From positions 124,001-188,000 of the forward strand of contig JANQNU010000087.1 of NCBI GenBank assembly GCA_028279405.1: a DNA stretch of 64,000 nucleotides. The letters are read 5' to 3'. Shown piece after piece: positions 25,356 through 33,779 of this stretch. This DNA comes from Phycisphaerae bacterium. Lineage in GTDB: Bacteria; Planctomycetota; Phycisphaerae; UBA1845; Fen-1342. Numbering within the stretch: position 1 is the stretch's first letter; every line of letters begins with the position of its first letter. The position numbers and the translations under genes are program-made. The notes beneath the pieces were generated by a model. That model was not told the origin of the DNA. It saw only the letters and a program-made list of their open reading frames with translations, and did not search any database.

Positions 25356-27122
25356 ATGTGTGAACGTGCCACCGCCGCGATCGAGATCACGCCGGCCGAA
25401 CGAATCGGTGCGCTGCGACCGTACGCGCCGCCGGCGCCGCGCGGGCGGATCGACCTGCGGCTGGATAGCAATGAAGGGCCGGGTCTCGACGAGCGCGTGA
25501 CCCGCATGTTGGAAGCGATCGATCCCGAGCGGATTCGTCGCTATCCCCAGGCGTCTGCCCTGGAGTCGGACCTCGCCGCGCGGTGGGAGGTGGAGCCGGC
25601 GCGGGTGGTCGTGACGAATGGTGCGGACGACGCGATCGACCGTGTCTGTCGCGCGGTCCTTGAGCCGCGGCGCGAGTTGCTCTATCACGATCCGACCTTC
25701 GAAATGATCCCGCGCAGCGGCCAGCTCAGTGGCGCGTTGCTCCAGTCGGTTCGCTGGCGGCGTGGTCCGTTTCCGGTCGGGGCCTTCATGGAGCGCATCA
25801 CGTCGACGACAAAGCTGATTGGGTTGGTCTCGCCAAACAACCCGACGGGGCAGATCATTCCCACTGACGAGATTCTGGCGATCGTTGACGCGGCCCGTAC
25901 GGTCGGTGCGGTCGTATTGGTCGATCTGGCGTACGCTCCGTTTGCGGATGAGGATCCGACGCCGGTGTTGCTGGAGCAGTCGAACGTCGTCGTGGTGCGA
26001 ACGTTCTCGAAGTCCAGCAGTCTCGCTGGGTTGCGGGTGGGCTACGCGATTGCGCCGCCGGCCATTGCCCGTTGGCTGCGGATCGTCGGCGGTCCCTATC
26101 CGACATCGAGCGTCTCGCTCGCATTGGCGGCGACGTGCCTGGCACGTGGCGCGCGGTGGAACGATGACGGACAGCTCACGCAGATTCGTCGCGAGCGACG
26201 ACGCCTCAGTGTCCTGCTCGAATCGCTCGGTGCGGAGGTATTCCCGTCGCAGGCCAACTTCGTGCTGGCGACATTCACCGACGCGCCATTGGTGCGCGAC
26301 GGGTTGGGCGCGCTCGGTATCGCGGTCCGGACGTTCCCGCGCCGGGATCTTGGAAACTGCGTGCGGATTACGTTGCCGGCAAGTCCCTGCGACTTCGATC
26401 GACTGACTGCGGGCCTGCGGAGTGTGCTGCGCCCGGAGGCGCTGTTGCTGGACCTCGACGGTGTGCTGGCCGATGTGAGCGGCTCGTACCGACAAGCGAT
26501 CATCGAAACCGCAAGCAGTTTCGGCGTCACGATCACGGAGGACGACATCACGCGCGCCAAGCAGGTCGGCGACGCCAACAATGATTGGTTGCTGACCCAG
26601 CGCCTGGTCGCGGATCGTTTGTCCGATCGCGGCGCGGCGCCGGACGCGGTGCCGACGCTCGCGGAGGTGACGCGCCGTTTTCAGTCGTGCTACCTGGGGA
26701 GCGAGGCCGAGCCGGGGCTGTGCGCCCGGGAAACGCTGATTCCGTCCGCGAAGCTGCTGGCGCGCTTAGCGACACGGATTCCGCTCGCGATCGTGACCGG
26801 CAGGCCGCGCGCCGAGGCCGTGTGGTTCCTGGAGCGCTGCGGCTTGTCAGGATTGTTCCGAACGATTGTCGCGATGGAGGACGCGCCGCGCAAGCCGTCG
26901 CCGGTGCCGGTGCAGCGCGCTCTGGAGCGGCTGGGCGTGGATTCGGCCTGGATGGTGGGGGATACGCCGGACGATATTCAGGCGGCGCGCGCCGCCGGCG
27001 TCGTGCCGCTAGGCGTGGTCTCACCGTGCGACGATCCGCAACTCGGACGCGAGATGCTGTTGGCCGGAGGTGCCGCACGCGTCCTCCAGAACCTCGATCA
27101 GTTGGAAGGGATGCTGCCATGA
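25356..27122 (+). CDS. hisC: HisC-HAD fusion: histidinol-phosphate aminotransferase plus HAD phosphatase
   Basis: A 588-aa two-domain protein. Residues 1-358 are a class I/II PLP aminotransferase of the HisC type: YPQASALESDLA, SPNNPTGQI (159-167), DLAYAPF, and FSKSSSLAGLRVGY with PLP Lys219. Residues 361-588 are a HAD-superfamily phosphatase: LLDLDGVLAD (Asp366, Asp368), TGR (481-483), Lys513 and GDTPDD (535-540). The two domains would catalyse consecutive steps, transamination to histidinol phosphate and its dephosphorylation. No other histidinol phosphatase is in the operon, because HisB lacks the phosphatase half. ATG 25356 has AAAGGAG 8 nt upstream; an in-frame TTG at 25338 is less likely. 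Its stop overlaps the hisB start (ATGA). Confidence 0.9.
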   Translation: MCERATAAIEITPAERIGALRPYAPPAPRGRIDLRLDSNEGPGLDERVTRMLEAIDPERIRRYPQASALESDLAARWEVEPARVVVTNGADDAIDRVCRAVLEPRRELLYHDPTFEMIPRSGQLSGALLQSVRWRRGPFPVGAFMERITSTTKLIGLVSPNNPTGQIIPTDEILAIVDAARTVGAVVLVDLAYAPFADEDPTPVLLEQSNVVVVRTFSKSSSLAGLRVGYAIAPPAIARWLRIVGGPYPTSSVSLALAATCLARGARWNDDGQLTQIRRERRRLSVLLESLGAEVFPSQANFVLATFTDAPLVRDGLGALGIAVRTFPRRDLGNCVRITLPASPCDFDRLTAGLRSVLRPEALLLDLDGVLADVSGSYRQAIIETASSFGVTITEDDITRAKQVGDANNDWLLTQRLVADRLSDRGAAPDAVPTLAEVTRRFQSCYLGSEAEPGLCARETLIPSAKLLARLATRIPLAIVTGRPRAEAVWFLERCGLSGLFRTIVAMEDAPRKPSPVPVQRALERLGVDSAWMVGDTPDDIQAARAAGVVPLGVVSPCDDPQLGREMLLAGGAARVLQNLDQLEGMLP

Positions 27123-27841
27123 ACCCCGACGGGCGCAACGCCGTTTCACGTGAAACATCGCAACCGCGCGAGCCGAATGACGACGTTTCACGTGAAACAA
27201 CCGTAACGGTGGAGATCGCCAAACGTGTTTCACGTGGAACAAGTTCGCTCCCAGCGCGTCGTGCCAGCGTCTCGCGCGAAACGCGTGAAACGCGCGTGCA
27301 GGTCGAGTTGGCGCTGGACGGATGCGGCGACGTGGCGGCTGCCACCGGCCTCGGTTTCCTCGATCACATGCTTACGGCGCTCGGCCGACATGCACGCTTC
27401 GATCTCTCGCTCGACTGTTGCGGCGATCTCGCGGTCGATGACCATCATACGGTCGAGGATTGCGCGTTGGCGTTGGGTGAGGCGCTGGATCGGGCCCTGG
27501 CGGACCGGAGCGGTATCGCGCGGTTCGGATACGCCTATGCCCCCTTGGACGAGGCGTTGACCCGCGTCGTCGTGGATTTCTCGGGTCGTCCATATGCGTC
27601 GGTCGCGTTGTCGCTCGTGCGAGATTCGATCGGGGATGTCGCGAGCGAGAACCTCGTGCACTTCTTCCGTTCCCTCGCGATCGGGGCGCGTTGCACGTTG
27701 CATGTCGATCTACAGCGCGGAGAGAACGATCATCACAAGGTGGAGTCGGCGTTCAAGGCGCTGGCGCTCGCGCTGGCCCAGGCCGTCGCGCCGGTTGGCG
27801 ATCCGAATACGATTCCCTCAACGAAGGGGGTGCTCGCGTGA
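27119..27841 (+). CDS. hisB: Imidazoleglycerol-phosphate dehydratase with 50-residue N-terminal extension
   Basis: A 240-aa protein. The dehydratase core starts about residue 48 (RRASVSRETRETRVQVELALDG), contains the metal motifs DDHHTVED (107-114) and later NDHHKVES, and has normal family length from there. The preceding 47 residues are an unusual extension. It is built on a 14-residue period in which VSRET, VSRET and VSRGT (residues 9-13, 23-27, 37-41) lead into the native VSRET (51-55). At DNA level these codons are parS-type palindromes. ATG 27119 is chosen for its ATGA overlap with hisC and GGAAGG upstream. An internal GTG at 27209 lacks a ribosome-binding site. The core converts imidazoleglycerol phosphate to imidazoleacetol phosphate. 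Confidence 0.93.
   Translation: MNPDGRNAVSRETSQPREPNDDVSRETTVTVEIAKRVSRGTSSLPARRASVSRETRETRVQVELALDGCGDVAAATGLGFLDHMLTALGRHARFDLSLDCCGDLAVDDHHTVEDCALALGEALDRALADRSGIARFGYAYAPLDEALTRVVVDFSGRPYASVALSLVRDSIGDVASENLVHFFRSLAIGARCTLHVDLQRGENDHHKVESAFKALALALAQAVAPVGDPNTIPSTKGVLA
27142..27157. other. parS-type ParB-binding site 1
   Basis: CGTTTCACGTGAAACA matches the bacterial parS consensus TGTTNCACGTGAAACA at 15 of 16 positions and contains the perfect palindrome GTTTCACGTGAAAC. It lies inside the hisB coding sequence (codons 9-13). Confidence 0.85.
27184..27199. other. parS-type ParB-binding site 2
   Basis: Identical 16-mer to site 1, exactly 42 bp downstream, in codons 23-27 of hisB. The 42-bp step equals four turns of B-DNA, so the sites face the same side. 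Confidence 0.85.
27226..27241. other. parS-type ParB-binding site 3 (exact consensus)
   Basis: TGTTTCACGTGGAACA is the exact reverse complement of the Bacillus subtilis parS TGTTCCACGTGAAACA. It is again 42 bp after site 2. A decayed fourth copy (CGTCTCGCGCGAAACG, four changes from site 1) follows at 27268-27283, in the first conserved segment of the dehydratase core. Confidence 0.9.
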
Positions 27842-28461
27842 TCGTGGACCGCGTGACCATTGTTCAAACGAACGTGGCGAACATGGCCTCGGTGACCGCC
27901 GCGTTCGAGCGACTCGGCGTGCAGGTCGTGTCGACGGACGATCCGGATCAGATCGCGTCGGCCCGGTGCATCGTCCTGCCCGGCGTCGGCAGTTTCAGTG
28001 CGGGCATGCAGCGCCTGCGATCCGCGAACCTCGTCGATGCGCTTGCGACGCGGATCCGCGATCGGCGTCCGACGCTTGCGATCTGTCTGGGCTTACAGCT
28101 CCTGTGTACGAACTCGGAGGAGTCGGCTGGAATCGACGGATTGGGCGTCGTTGACGCGACCGTTACCCGGTTCCCCGCAAGCTGTTGTGTGCCGCAGTTC
28201 GGCTGGAACGAGGTTCGTCCCGGAGCGAAACACACGCTTCTCAAGCCGGGGTTTGCTTACTTCGCGAACTCCTATCGGCTCGCGAACGTTCCGGGATCCT
28301 GGTCGGTTTCGTTCGCGGATCACGGTGGGCCGTTCGTCGCTGCGATCGAGGACGGTCCCGTGCTGGCGTGCCAGTTCCATCCCGAACTGTCTGCCGATTG
28401 GGGCCGCGAGTTGCTCTGTCGCTGGTTGGCGCGGTGTGCGTCGGAGGTGGTGCCGTGTTAA
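27838..28461 (+). CDS. hisH: Imidazole glycerol phosphate synthase, glutaminase subunit
   Basis: A 207-aa class I glutamine amidotransferase that feeds ammonia to HisF. The nucleophile is Cys83 in LAICLGLQLL. His181 and Glu183 in ACQFHPELS complete the triad. LPGVGSFSAGM holds the oxyanion-side loop. The usual YFVHSY segment reads YFANSY here. The GTG start overlaps the hisB stop (GTGA). The neighbouring hisF encodes its partner. Confidence 0.93.
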   Translation: MIVDRVTIVQTNVANMASVTAAFERLGVQVVSTDDPDQIASARCIVLPGVGSFSAGMQRLRSANLVDALATRIRDRRPTLAICLGLQLLCTNSEESAGIDGLGVVDATVTRFPASCCVPQFGWNEVRPGAKHTLLKPGFAYFANSYRLANVPGSWSVSFADHGGPFVAAIEDGPVLACQFHPELSADWGRELLCRWLARCASEVVPC

Positions 28462-29216
28462 CCAAGCGGGTCATCCCCTGCCTCGACGTTCGCGACGGCC
28501 GAATCGTCAAGGGCGTTCAATTCTCGGACCTCCGCGACGCCGGCGATCCAGCGACGCGAGCCGCGGCCTATCAACGTCAGGGTGCCGACGAGATTGTGAT
28601 CCTCGATGTTTCCGCCACGCTCGAAGCGCGGCAGGCGGCACTCGAGACGGTGCGCGCCGTTCGGCGCGTGCTGTCGATTCCGCTGACCGTCGGCGGCGGA
28701 CTACGGACCTGTGCGGATGCGGAGCAACTGCTGGCAGCGGGAGCCGACAAGGTTGCGGTGAATACCGCGGCCGTCGATCGACCGGCAATCCTCACCGAAC
28801 TCGCGGAAGCCTTCGGCGTGCAATGTACCGTGCTTGCGATTGACGCCGCGCGCGTGGCGGATGGAGCGGCGCAATGGGAGGTCGTTACACACGCCGGGCA
28901 AACGCGTACCGGACGTTCGGCTCCGGATTGGGCCTCAGAAGGGGTCGATCGCGGCGCCGGCGAGATCCTGCTCACGAGCTGGGACCGCGACGGTTCGCGT
29001 TCCGGGTACGACCTGATGCTGATCGATGCTGTTGCGCGGCGCGTGTCGGTGCCGATCATCGCGTCCGGCGGAGCGGCCTCAGCCGACCACATGGTGGCAG
29101 CGTTGCAATGCGGGGCGGACGCGGTGTTGGCCGCGTCGGTGTTTCATGATGGAGAGTTTACGGTCGGCGACATCAAGCAGACGCTGGCCGACGCAGGGAC
29201 GGCGGTGCGACGATGA
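28455..29216 (+). CDS. hisF: Imidazole glycerol phosphate synthase, cyclase subunit
   Basis: A 253-aa TIM barrel that closes the imidazole ring and releases AICAR. The opening LTKRVIPCLDVRDGRIVKG carries catalytic Asp11. The second catalytic Asp lies in VLAIDAARV. GGGLR and IASGGAAS are the phosphate-binding loops. The GTG start has GGAGGTGG upstream and overlaps the end of hisH by 7 bp. The stop overlaps the next start by 4 bp, so the whole operon is translationally coupled. Confidence 0.95.
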   Translation: MLTKRVIPCLDVRDGRIVKGVQFSDLRDAGDPATRAAAYQRQGADEIVILDVSATLEARQAALETVRAVRRVLSIPLTVGGGLRTCADAEQLLAAGADKVAVNTAAVDRPAILTELAEAFGVQCTVLAIDAARVADGAAQWEVVTHAGQTRTGRSAPDWASEGVDRGAGEILLTSWDRDGSRSGYDLMLIDAVARRVSVPIIASGGAASADHMVAALQCGADAVLAASVFHDGEFTVGDIKQTLADAGTAVRR

Positions 29217-30544
29217 TGATTCCTTCGATCGATTTGATGAACGGCAATGCTGTGCAGCTTGTCGAAGGTCGCGAAAAGGTGCTCGATGCCGGTGACCCAC
29301 GGCCGCTCGCGGAGCGTTTCGGCCGCATCGGCGAGATCGCCGTAATCGACCTCGACGCGGCGCTCGGGCGCGGGTCCAACGCGCCGCTGATCCGCGAGCT
29401 GCTCGAAATCGCGCCGTGCCGCGTCGGAGGGGGAATTCGCGACGTTGCGTCCGCCGTCCGGTGGCTCGATGCGGGCGCCAGCAAGGTCATTCTGGGGACC
29501 GCGGCGCGACCCGACGTACTGCGCGAGTTGCCGCGCGACCGGACCATCGCGGCGCTCGATGCCCGTCACGATCAGGTGGTCGTGGACGGCTGGCGCACAA
29601 AAACGAGCGCGACCGTCGTGGAACGGATGGACGCGTTGCGCGAGTACGTCTCCGGGTTCCTGGTCACGTTCGTCGAACAGGAAGGTCGGATGCGCGGTTT
29701 ACCGTTCGACCGCGTCCGTGAACTGGTTGCACGTGCCGGTGATGCCCGCGTAACGGTTGCCGGCGGAGTGAAGTCCGCAGACGAGATCGGAGCGGCGGAC
29801 GCCGACGGGGCCGACGTGCAGGTCGGCATGGCGCTCTACAGCGGCGCGTTCGATCTCGCGGACGGTTTCTGTGCCGCATTGCGAAGCGATCGAGCCGACG
29901 GCCTTTGGCCGACGATCGTTGCAGACGAGTCCGGCGTCGCACTCGGTCTGGCCTACTCCAGTCGGGAGAGTATTCGCGCAGCGCTGGAGACCGGGCGCGG
30001 TACCTACTACTCGCGCAGTCGCGGCGGTCTGTGGGAAAAGGGCGCCAGCTCCGGCAACACGCAGGATCTGTTGCGGATCGACGTCGACTGCGATCGGGAT
30101 GCGCTTCGTTTCACCGTTCGGCAGCATGGCGACGGGTTCTGCCACGAAGGTAGTGCAACCTGTTTCGGTGAGATGCGCGGTCTTGGGGCGCTGCAGCGCA
30201 CGCTGCGCGACCGGATCGCGGCGCCGCCGACCGGATCGTACACGGCTCGGCTGATTGGCGATCCCGCGTTGTTGCGGGCAAAGCTTGTGGAGGAGGCCCT
30301 GGAGTTGGCAGCGGCCCGGACGGCGCGGGACGCGGCTTGGGAAGCAGCGGACCTGTTCTACTTCGGGATGGTTGCCGCGTTACGGCAGGGGGCGACGCTG
30401 GAAGGCATTGCTGACCAGCTCGATCGCAGGCAAATGACGGTCACGCGTCGGCGCGGCGACGCAAAGACGCTTGAAAAGCTCACCACTGAATGCGAGGACC
30501 GAGCGGTCGCTCCCGTCATGGTGCCGGGGAGGCAGACCGGATGA
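29213..30544 (+). CDS. hisA: Triple fusion HisA-HisI-HisE
   Basis: A 443-aa three-domain protein. Residues 1-225 are the HisA isomerase barrel (IPSIDLMNG with Asp7, VGGGIRD, Asp116 in IAALDARHD, VAGGVKS). Residues 229-320 are the HisI cyclohydrolase, with YYSRSRGGLWEKG, metal ligands DVDCDRD (292-296) and CHEGSATC (310-317). Residues 326-412 are the HisE pyrophosphatase, with KLVEEALEL (357-365) and EAADLFYF. Thus one polypeptide would carry steps 2, 3 and 4 of the pathway. HisI-HisE fusions are common, but adding HisA in front is not an arrangement I know as standard. All catalytic residues appear intact. hisD starts within its stop codon. Confidence 0.92.
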   Translation: MMIPSIDLMNGNAVQLVEGREKVLDAGDPRPLAERFGRIGEIAVIDLDAALGRGSNAPLIRELLEIAPCRVGGGIRDVASAVRWLDAGASKVILGTAARPDVLRELPRDRTIAALDARHDQVVVDGWRTKTSATVVERMDALREYVSGFLVTFVEQEGRMRGLPFDRVRELVARAGDARVTVAGGVKSADEIGAADADGADVQVGMALYSGAFDLADGFCAALRSDRADGLWPTIVADESGVALGLAYSSRESIRAALETGRGTYYSRSRGGLWEKGASSGNTQDLLRIDVDCDRDALRFTVRQHGDGFCHEGSATCFGEMRGLGALQRTLRDRIAAPPTGSYTARLIGDPALLRAKLVEEALELAAARTARDAAWEAADLFYFGMVAALRQGATLEGIADQLDRRQMTVTRRRGDAKTLEKLTTECEDRAVAPVMVPGRQTG

Positions 30545-31818
30545 GTACGCTACGACGAGTTTCGGCGGAAGCGGTTGCGGCTGCTTGTCGGAGTGCGGTC
30601 GATCCCGCGACGCTGGCGCGTGCCCGGGAGATCGTCGACGATGTTCGCACGCATGGTATCGATGCGGTTCGACGATATGCAGTCCAGTTCGGCGAGCGTC
30701 TTGCGGATGAGCCGCTGGTGCTGGGTCCGGATGTGCTGGCTCGAGCGCTAGCAGAGACGCCGACCGAGGAGCGGGCGCTGCTGGAGCGGACGGCGGCCCG
30801 GATCGAACGCTTCGCGACTGCGCAGCGACAAGCGCTGCACGACGTGACCGTGGACGTTCCGGGTGGCCAGGCCGGCCACACCGTGGTCCCGATTTCGGCG
30901 GTCGGCTGTTATGCGCCCGGGGGGCGTTATCCGTTGCCGTCGTCGGTGCTGATGACGGCGCTGACGGCACGTGTTGCGGGTTGCCCGCGGGTCGTGGTTG
31001 CGTCGCCGGGGGCGTCGCGAACGATGCTGGCGGCGGCGGCATTGAGTGGAGCGGATCAGTTTTTGGCGGTCGGCGGCGCGCACGCGATCGCTGCCCTGGC
31101 GTTTGGGATGGAGGGGATGGCGCCCTGCGATTCGATCGTCGGCCCGGGGAATCGTTGGGTTACGATGGCCAAGCACTTGCTCGTCGGCACGGTGGGGATC
31201 GACATGCTGGCGGGGCCATCGGAATTGCTCGTGTTGGCGGATGGAGCCGCCGACCCGGCCCTCATCGCAGCGGACCTGCTCGCGCAGGCCGAGCACGATG
31301 TGGATGCCGTCCCGATGCTTGTGGCGACGAGCGCGGCGGTGGTCGAGGCGGTGGAGCAAGCGCTCTCGCTTCAATTGCCGAAACTGCCGACCCGCGCCGT
31401 CGCCCGTCAAGCACTCTCCAACGGCTGGGCCTGCGTCGTGCCGGACGTTCCTACGGCGATCCGGCTCGCAAATCGAATTGCCCCAGAGCACCTGCAGATC
31501 ATGACGGAGGATGCGTCGCACGTCGCGCAGGCCATTCGCACCGCCGGCGCAATTTTCGTCGGCGCTGATACTGCCGAGGTCTTTGGGGATTACGGTGCAG
31601 GACCGAACCATACGCTGCCGACCGGTGGGGCGGCGCGCTTCCAGTCGGCGCTCTCGGTTCAGCACTTCGTTCGATTCCAGACCTGGCTGCGGATCGATGA
31701 CAGTGACCGCGCGGACGAGGTACGCGCGGACGCGAGACGCTTGGCGGAGATTGAAGGGCTGACCGGGCATGCGGCTGCGGCTGGTTACCGCGGCGGCAGA
31801 CGTCGCGTTTCGGGTTAG
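30541..31818 (+). CDS. hisD: Histidinol dehydrogenase
   Basis: A 425-aa zinc enzyme that oxidises L-histidinol to L-histidine in two NAD-dependent steps. Landmarks: GCYAPGGRYPLPSS, VGPGNRWVTMAK, DMLAGPSELLV, AQAEHDVDA (catalytic/metal region), RIAPEHLQI, and the C-terminal DYGAGPNHTLPTGG with a conserved His. Length is normal. The start has GGGGAGG upstream and overlaps the previous stop (ATGA). It is the last gene of the operon; no clear terminator follows. Confidence 0.95.
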   Translation: MSTLRRVSAEAVAAACRSAVDPATLARAREIVDDVRTHGIDAVRRYAVQFGERLADEPLVLGPDVLARALAETPTEERALLERTAARIERFATAQRQALHDVTVDVPGGQAGHTVVPISAVGCYAPGGRYPLPSSVLMTALTARVAGCPRVVVASPGASRTMLAAAALSGADQFLAVGGAHAIAALAFGMEGMAPCDSIVGPGNRWVTMAKHLLVGTVGIDMLAGPSELLVLADGAADPALIAADLLAQAEHDVDAVPMLVATSAAVVEAVEQALSLQLPKLPTRAVARQALSNGWACVVPDVPTAIRLANRIAPEHLQIMTEDASHVAQAIRTAGAIFVGADTAEVFGDYGAGPNHTLPTGGAARFQSALSVQHFVRFQTWLRIDDSDRADEVRADARRLAEIEGLTGHAAAAGYRGGRRRVSG

Positions 31819-31869
31819 GTGACTGCGCAGTTCGGCGCGCGCATTGCGCGAGCTGACGCAGTCCAATGA

Positions 31870-31897
31870 GCCACTGGTGCCCTTGTCCACCAGTTGC
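31870..31897. repeat. CACTGGC-type repeat (family B) copy
   Basis: CCACTGGTG and CACCAGTTG flank CCCTTGTC, a diverged copy of the family B inverted repeat, in the gap between hisD and the malic enzyme gene. Confidence 0.45.
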
Positions 31898-32032
31898 ATG
31901 GGCGTGGAGGCGGGCAGGAGGCGCGCCTCCACGCCATCTTGCGTTCGACGTGGAGCGGCGTCGACGGAGTCCTCGGTATGGCGTTTGCATGCGCAACAGG
32001 GTGGGGTTGTACCTCTGGCCGGAGGCTTGGTC

Positions 32033-33733
32033 ATGACGACGATTCCGATGACGCAGGATGCGGGTGTTCGTCGCGTTCCGTTCACCGGTGCTCGGCTGCT
32101 GCACGAGCCGCTCTACAACAAGGATGCGGCGTTCAGCACGCAGGAGCGCGACGCGCTGGGCCTTAACGGCTTGCTGCCGCCAACGCCGATGTCGATCGCC
32201 GAGCAGGCGACGCTGGAGTTGGAGCATTTGCGTGACAAGCGTGACGATCTGGAAAAGTTCATCGGGCTGATTGCGTTGCAGGACCGCAACGAGACGCTCT
32301 TCTACCGCGTACTGGTTGAGAATCTCGGCGAGTTGATGCCGATCGTCTATACGCCGACGGTCGGTCAGGCGTGCCAGAAGTTCAGCCACATCTTCCGTCG
32401 AGCGCGCGGGATCTGGTTGACGCCGAACGATATCGACCGGATTCCGGAGGTGTTGCGGAATGCGCCGTATGACGACGTTCGGATCATCGTCGCGACCGAC
32501 AACGATCGGATTCTGGGGCTCGGCGACCAGGGTGCCGGCGGGATGGGGATCCCGATTGGCAAGTTGGCGTTGTATTGCGCCGGGGCGGGGATTCACCCGT
32601 CCCAGACGCTCCCGATCAGCCTTGACGTCGGGACTGACAATGCCGAGCTGCTCGACGATCCGTACTATGTGGGCTATCGGCAGCGACGTCTGCGGGGGTC
32701 GGCGTACGACGAATTCATCGAGGCGTTCGTTGAAGGGGTGCTGGAAGTCTTCCCGCGGGCGCTGTTGCAGTGGGAGGATTTTCGGAAAGCGAACGCGTTT
32801 CGAATTCTCGATCGTTACCACAAGCGTATCACGAGTTTCAATGATGACATTCAGGGGACGGCGGCGGTTGTCCTGGCGGGGATCTGGTCGGCGCTGCGGA
32901 TCACGGGGGCATCGCTTGGTGACCAGCGAATTCTCTACGTCGGATCGGGGGCGGCGGGGGTTGGTATCGGGCGGTTGGTGCGGTCGGCACTACGCGCGGA
33001 CGGCGTTCCGGAGGATGTGATTCAGCGCGCGCAGGTCTTTCTGGATTCCCAGGGTCTGCTTTATGAAGGACGTCAGATCACCGATGAGCACAAGCGCGAG
33101 TTCGCGCTGTCGCTCGAGCAGACGCGTGCGTACGGGTTCGATGACGACGGGCCTTGGGATTTGTTGTCGGTTATCGAGCGGGTGCAGCCGACGATTCTGG
33201 TCGGAACGACGGCCCGGCCCGGAACGTTCACGGAGTCGGTCGTGCGCACAATGGCGCGGCATTGTGAGCGGCCGATCATTCTGCCGCTGAGCAACCCGAC
33301 ATCGAAGGCGGAGTGTACGCCGGCCGAGGCCATTGCTTGGACCGATGGGCGCGCGATTCTCGCGACCGGGAGTCCGTTCGGGCCGGTGCGATATGCCGGG
33401 CGGACGTTCGAGATCGGCCAGGGCAACAATGTTTTCGTCTTCCCCGGAATCGGGCTGGGCGCGATTCTCTCGGAGACACGAGAGGTGAGCGATTCGTTGT
33501 TTCTGACGGCTGCACGAACGCTGGCCGACTTCGTTCCCGCGAGTCGCCTTGAACAGGGTGCCGTTTATCCCGAGCAGCAAGCGCTACGCGCGGTCAGCGC
33601 GCGGATTGCGGCGGCGGTGATTCGTCAAGCGCGCGATGAGCGACTCGGGCGAATGGTTCCCGACCGTGAAGTGGAGGCGCTCGTGGCCGGGAACATGTGG
33701 TACCCGGACTATCATCCGTACGTAGGGCCGTAG
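32033..33733 (+). CDS. maeA: NAD-dependent malic enzyme (long MaeA type)
   Basis: A 566-aa enzyme that oxidatively decarboxylates L-malate to pyruvate. Signature segments: [13 protein letters not shown] (malate site), [35 protein letters not shown] (metal and catalytic Asp) and the dinucleotide fold [30 protein letters not shown] and ATGSPFGPV follow. The length matches the MaeA/SfcA class, and a malolactic role is less likely outside lactic bacteria. ATG 32033 has CCGGAGG 7 nt upstream; the open frame extends upstream to 31844 through repeat sequence. Confidence 0.92.
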   Translation: MTTIPMTQDAGVRRVPFTGARLLHEPLYNKDAAFSTQERDALGLNGLLPPTPMSIAEQATLELEHLRDKRDDLEKFIGLIALQDRNETLFYRVLVENLGELMPIVYTPTVGQACQKFSHIFRRARGIWLTPNDIDRIPEVLRNAPYDDVRIIVATDNDRILGLGDQGAGGMGIPIGKLALYCAGAGIHPSQTLPISLDVGTDNAELLDDPYYVGYRQRRLRGSAYDEFIEAFVEGVLEVFPRALLQWEDFRKANAFRILDRYHKRITSFNDDIQGTAAVVLAGIWSALRITGASLGDQRILYVGSGAAGVGIGRLVRSALRADGVPEDVIQRAQVFLDSQGLLYEGRQITDEHKREFALSLEQTRAYGFDDDGPWDLLSVIERVQPTILVGTTARPGTFTESVVRTMARHCERPIILPLSNPTSKAECTPAEAIAWTDGRAILATGSPFGPVRYAGRTFEIGQGNNVFVFPGIGLGAILSETREVSDSLFLTAARTLADFVPASRLEQGAVYPEQQALRAVSARIAAAVIRQARDERLGRMVPDREVEALVAGNMWYPDYHPYVGP

Positions 33734-33779
33734 GCATTGCCTGCGGCGGATGCGGCAGATGGCGCAGTTGTGCCGGTGC

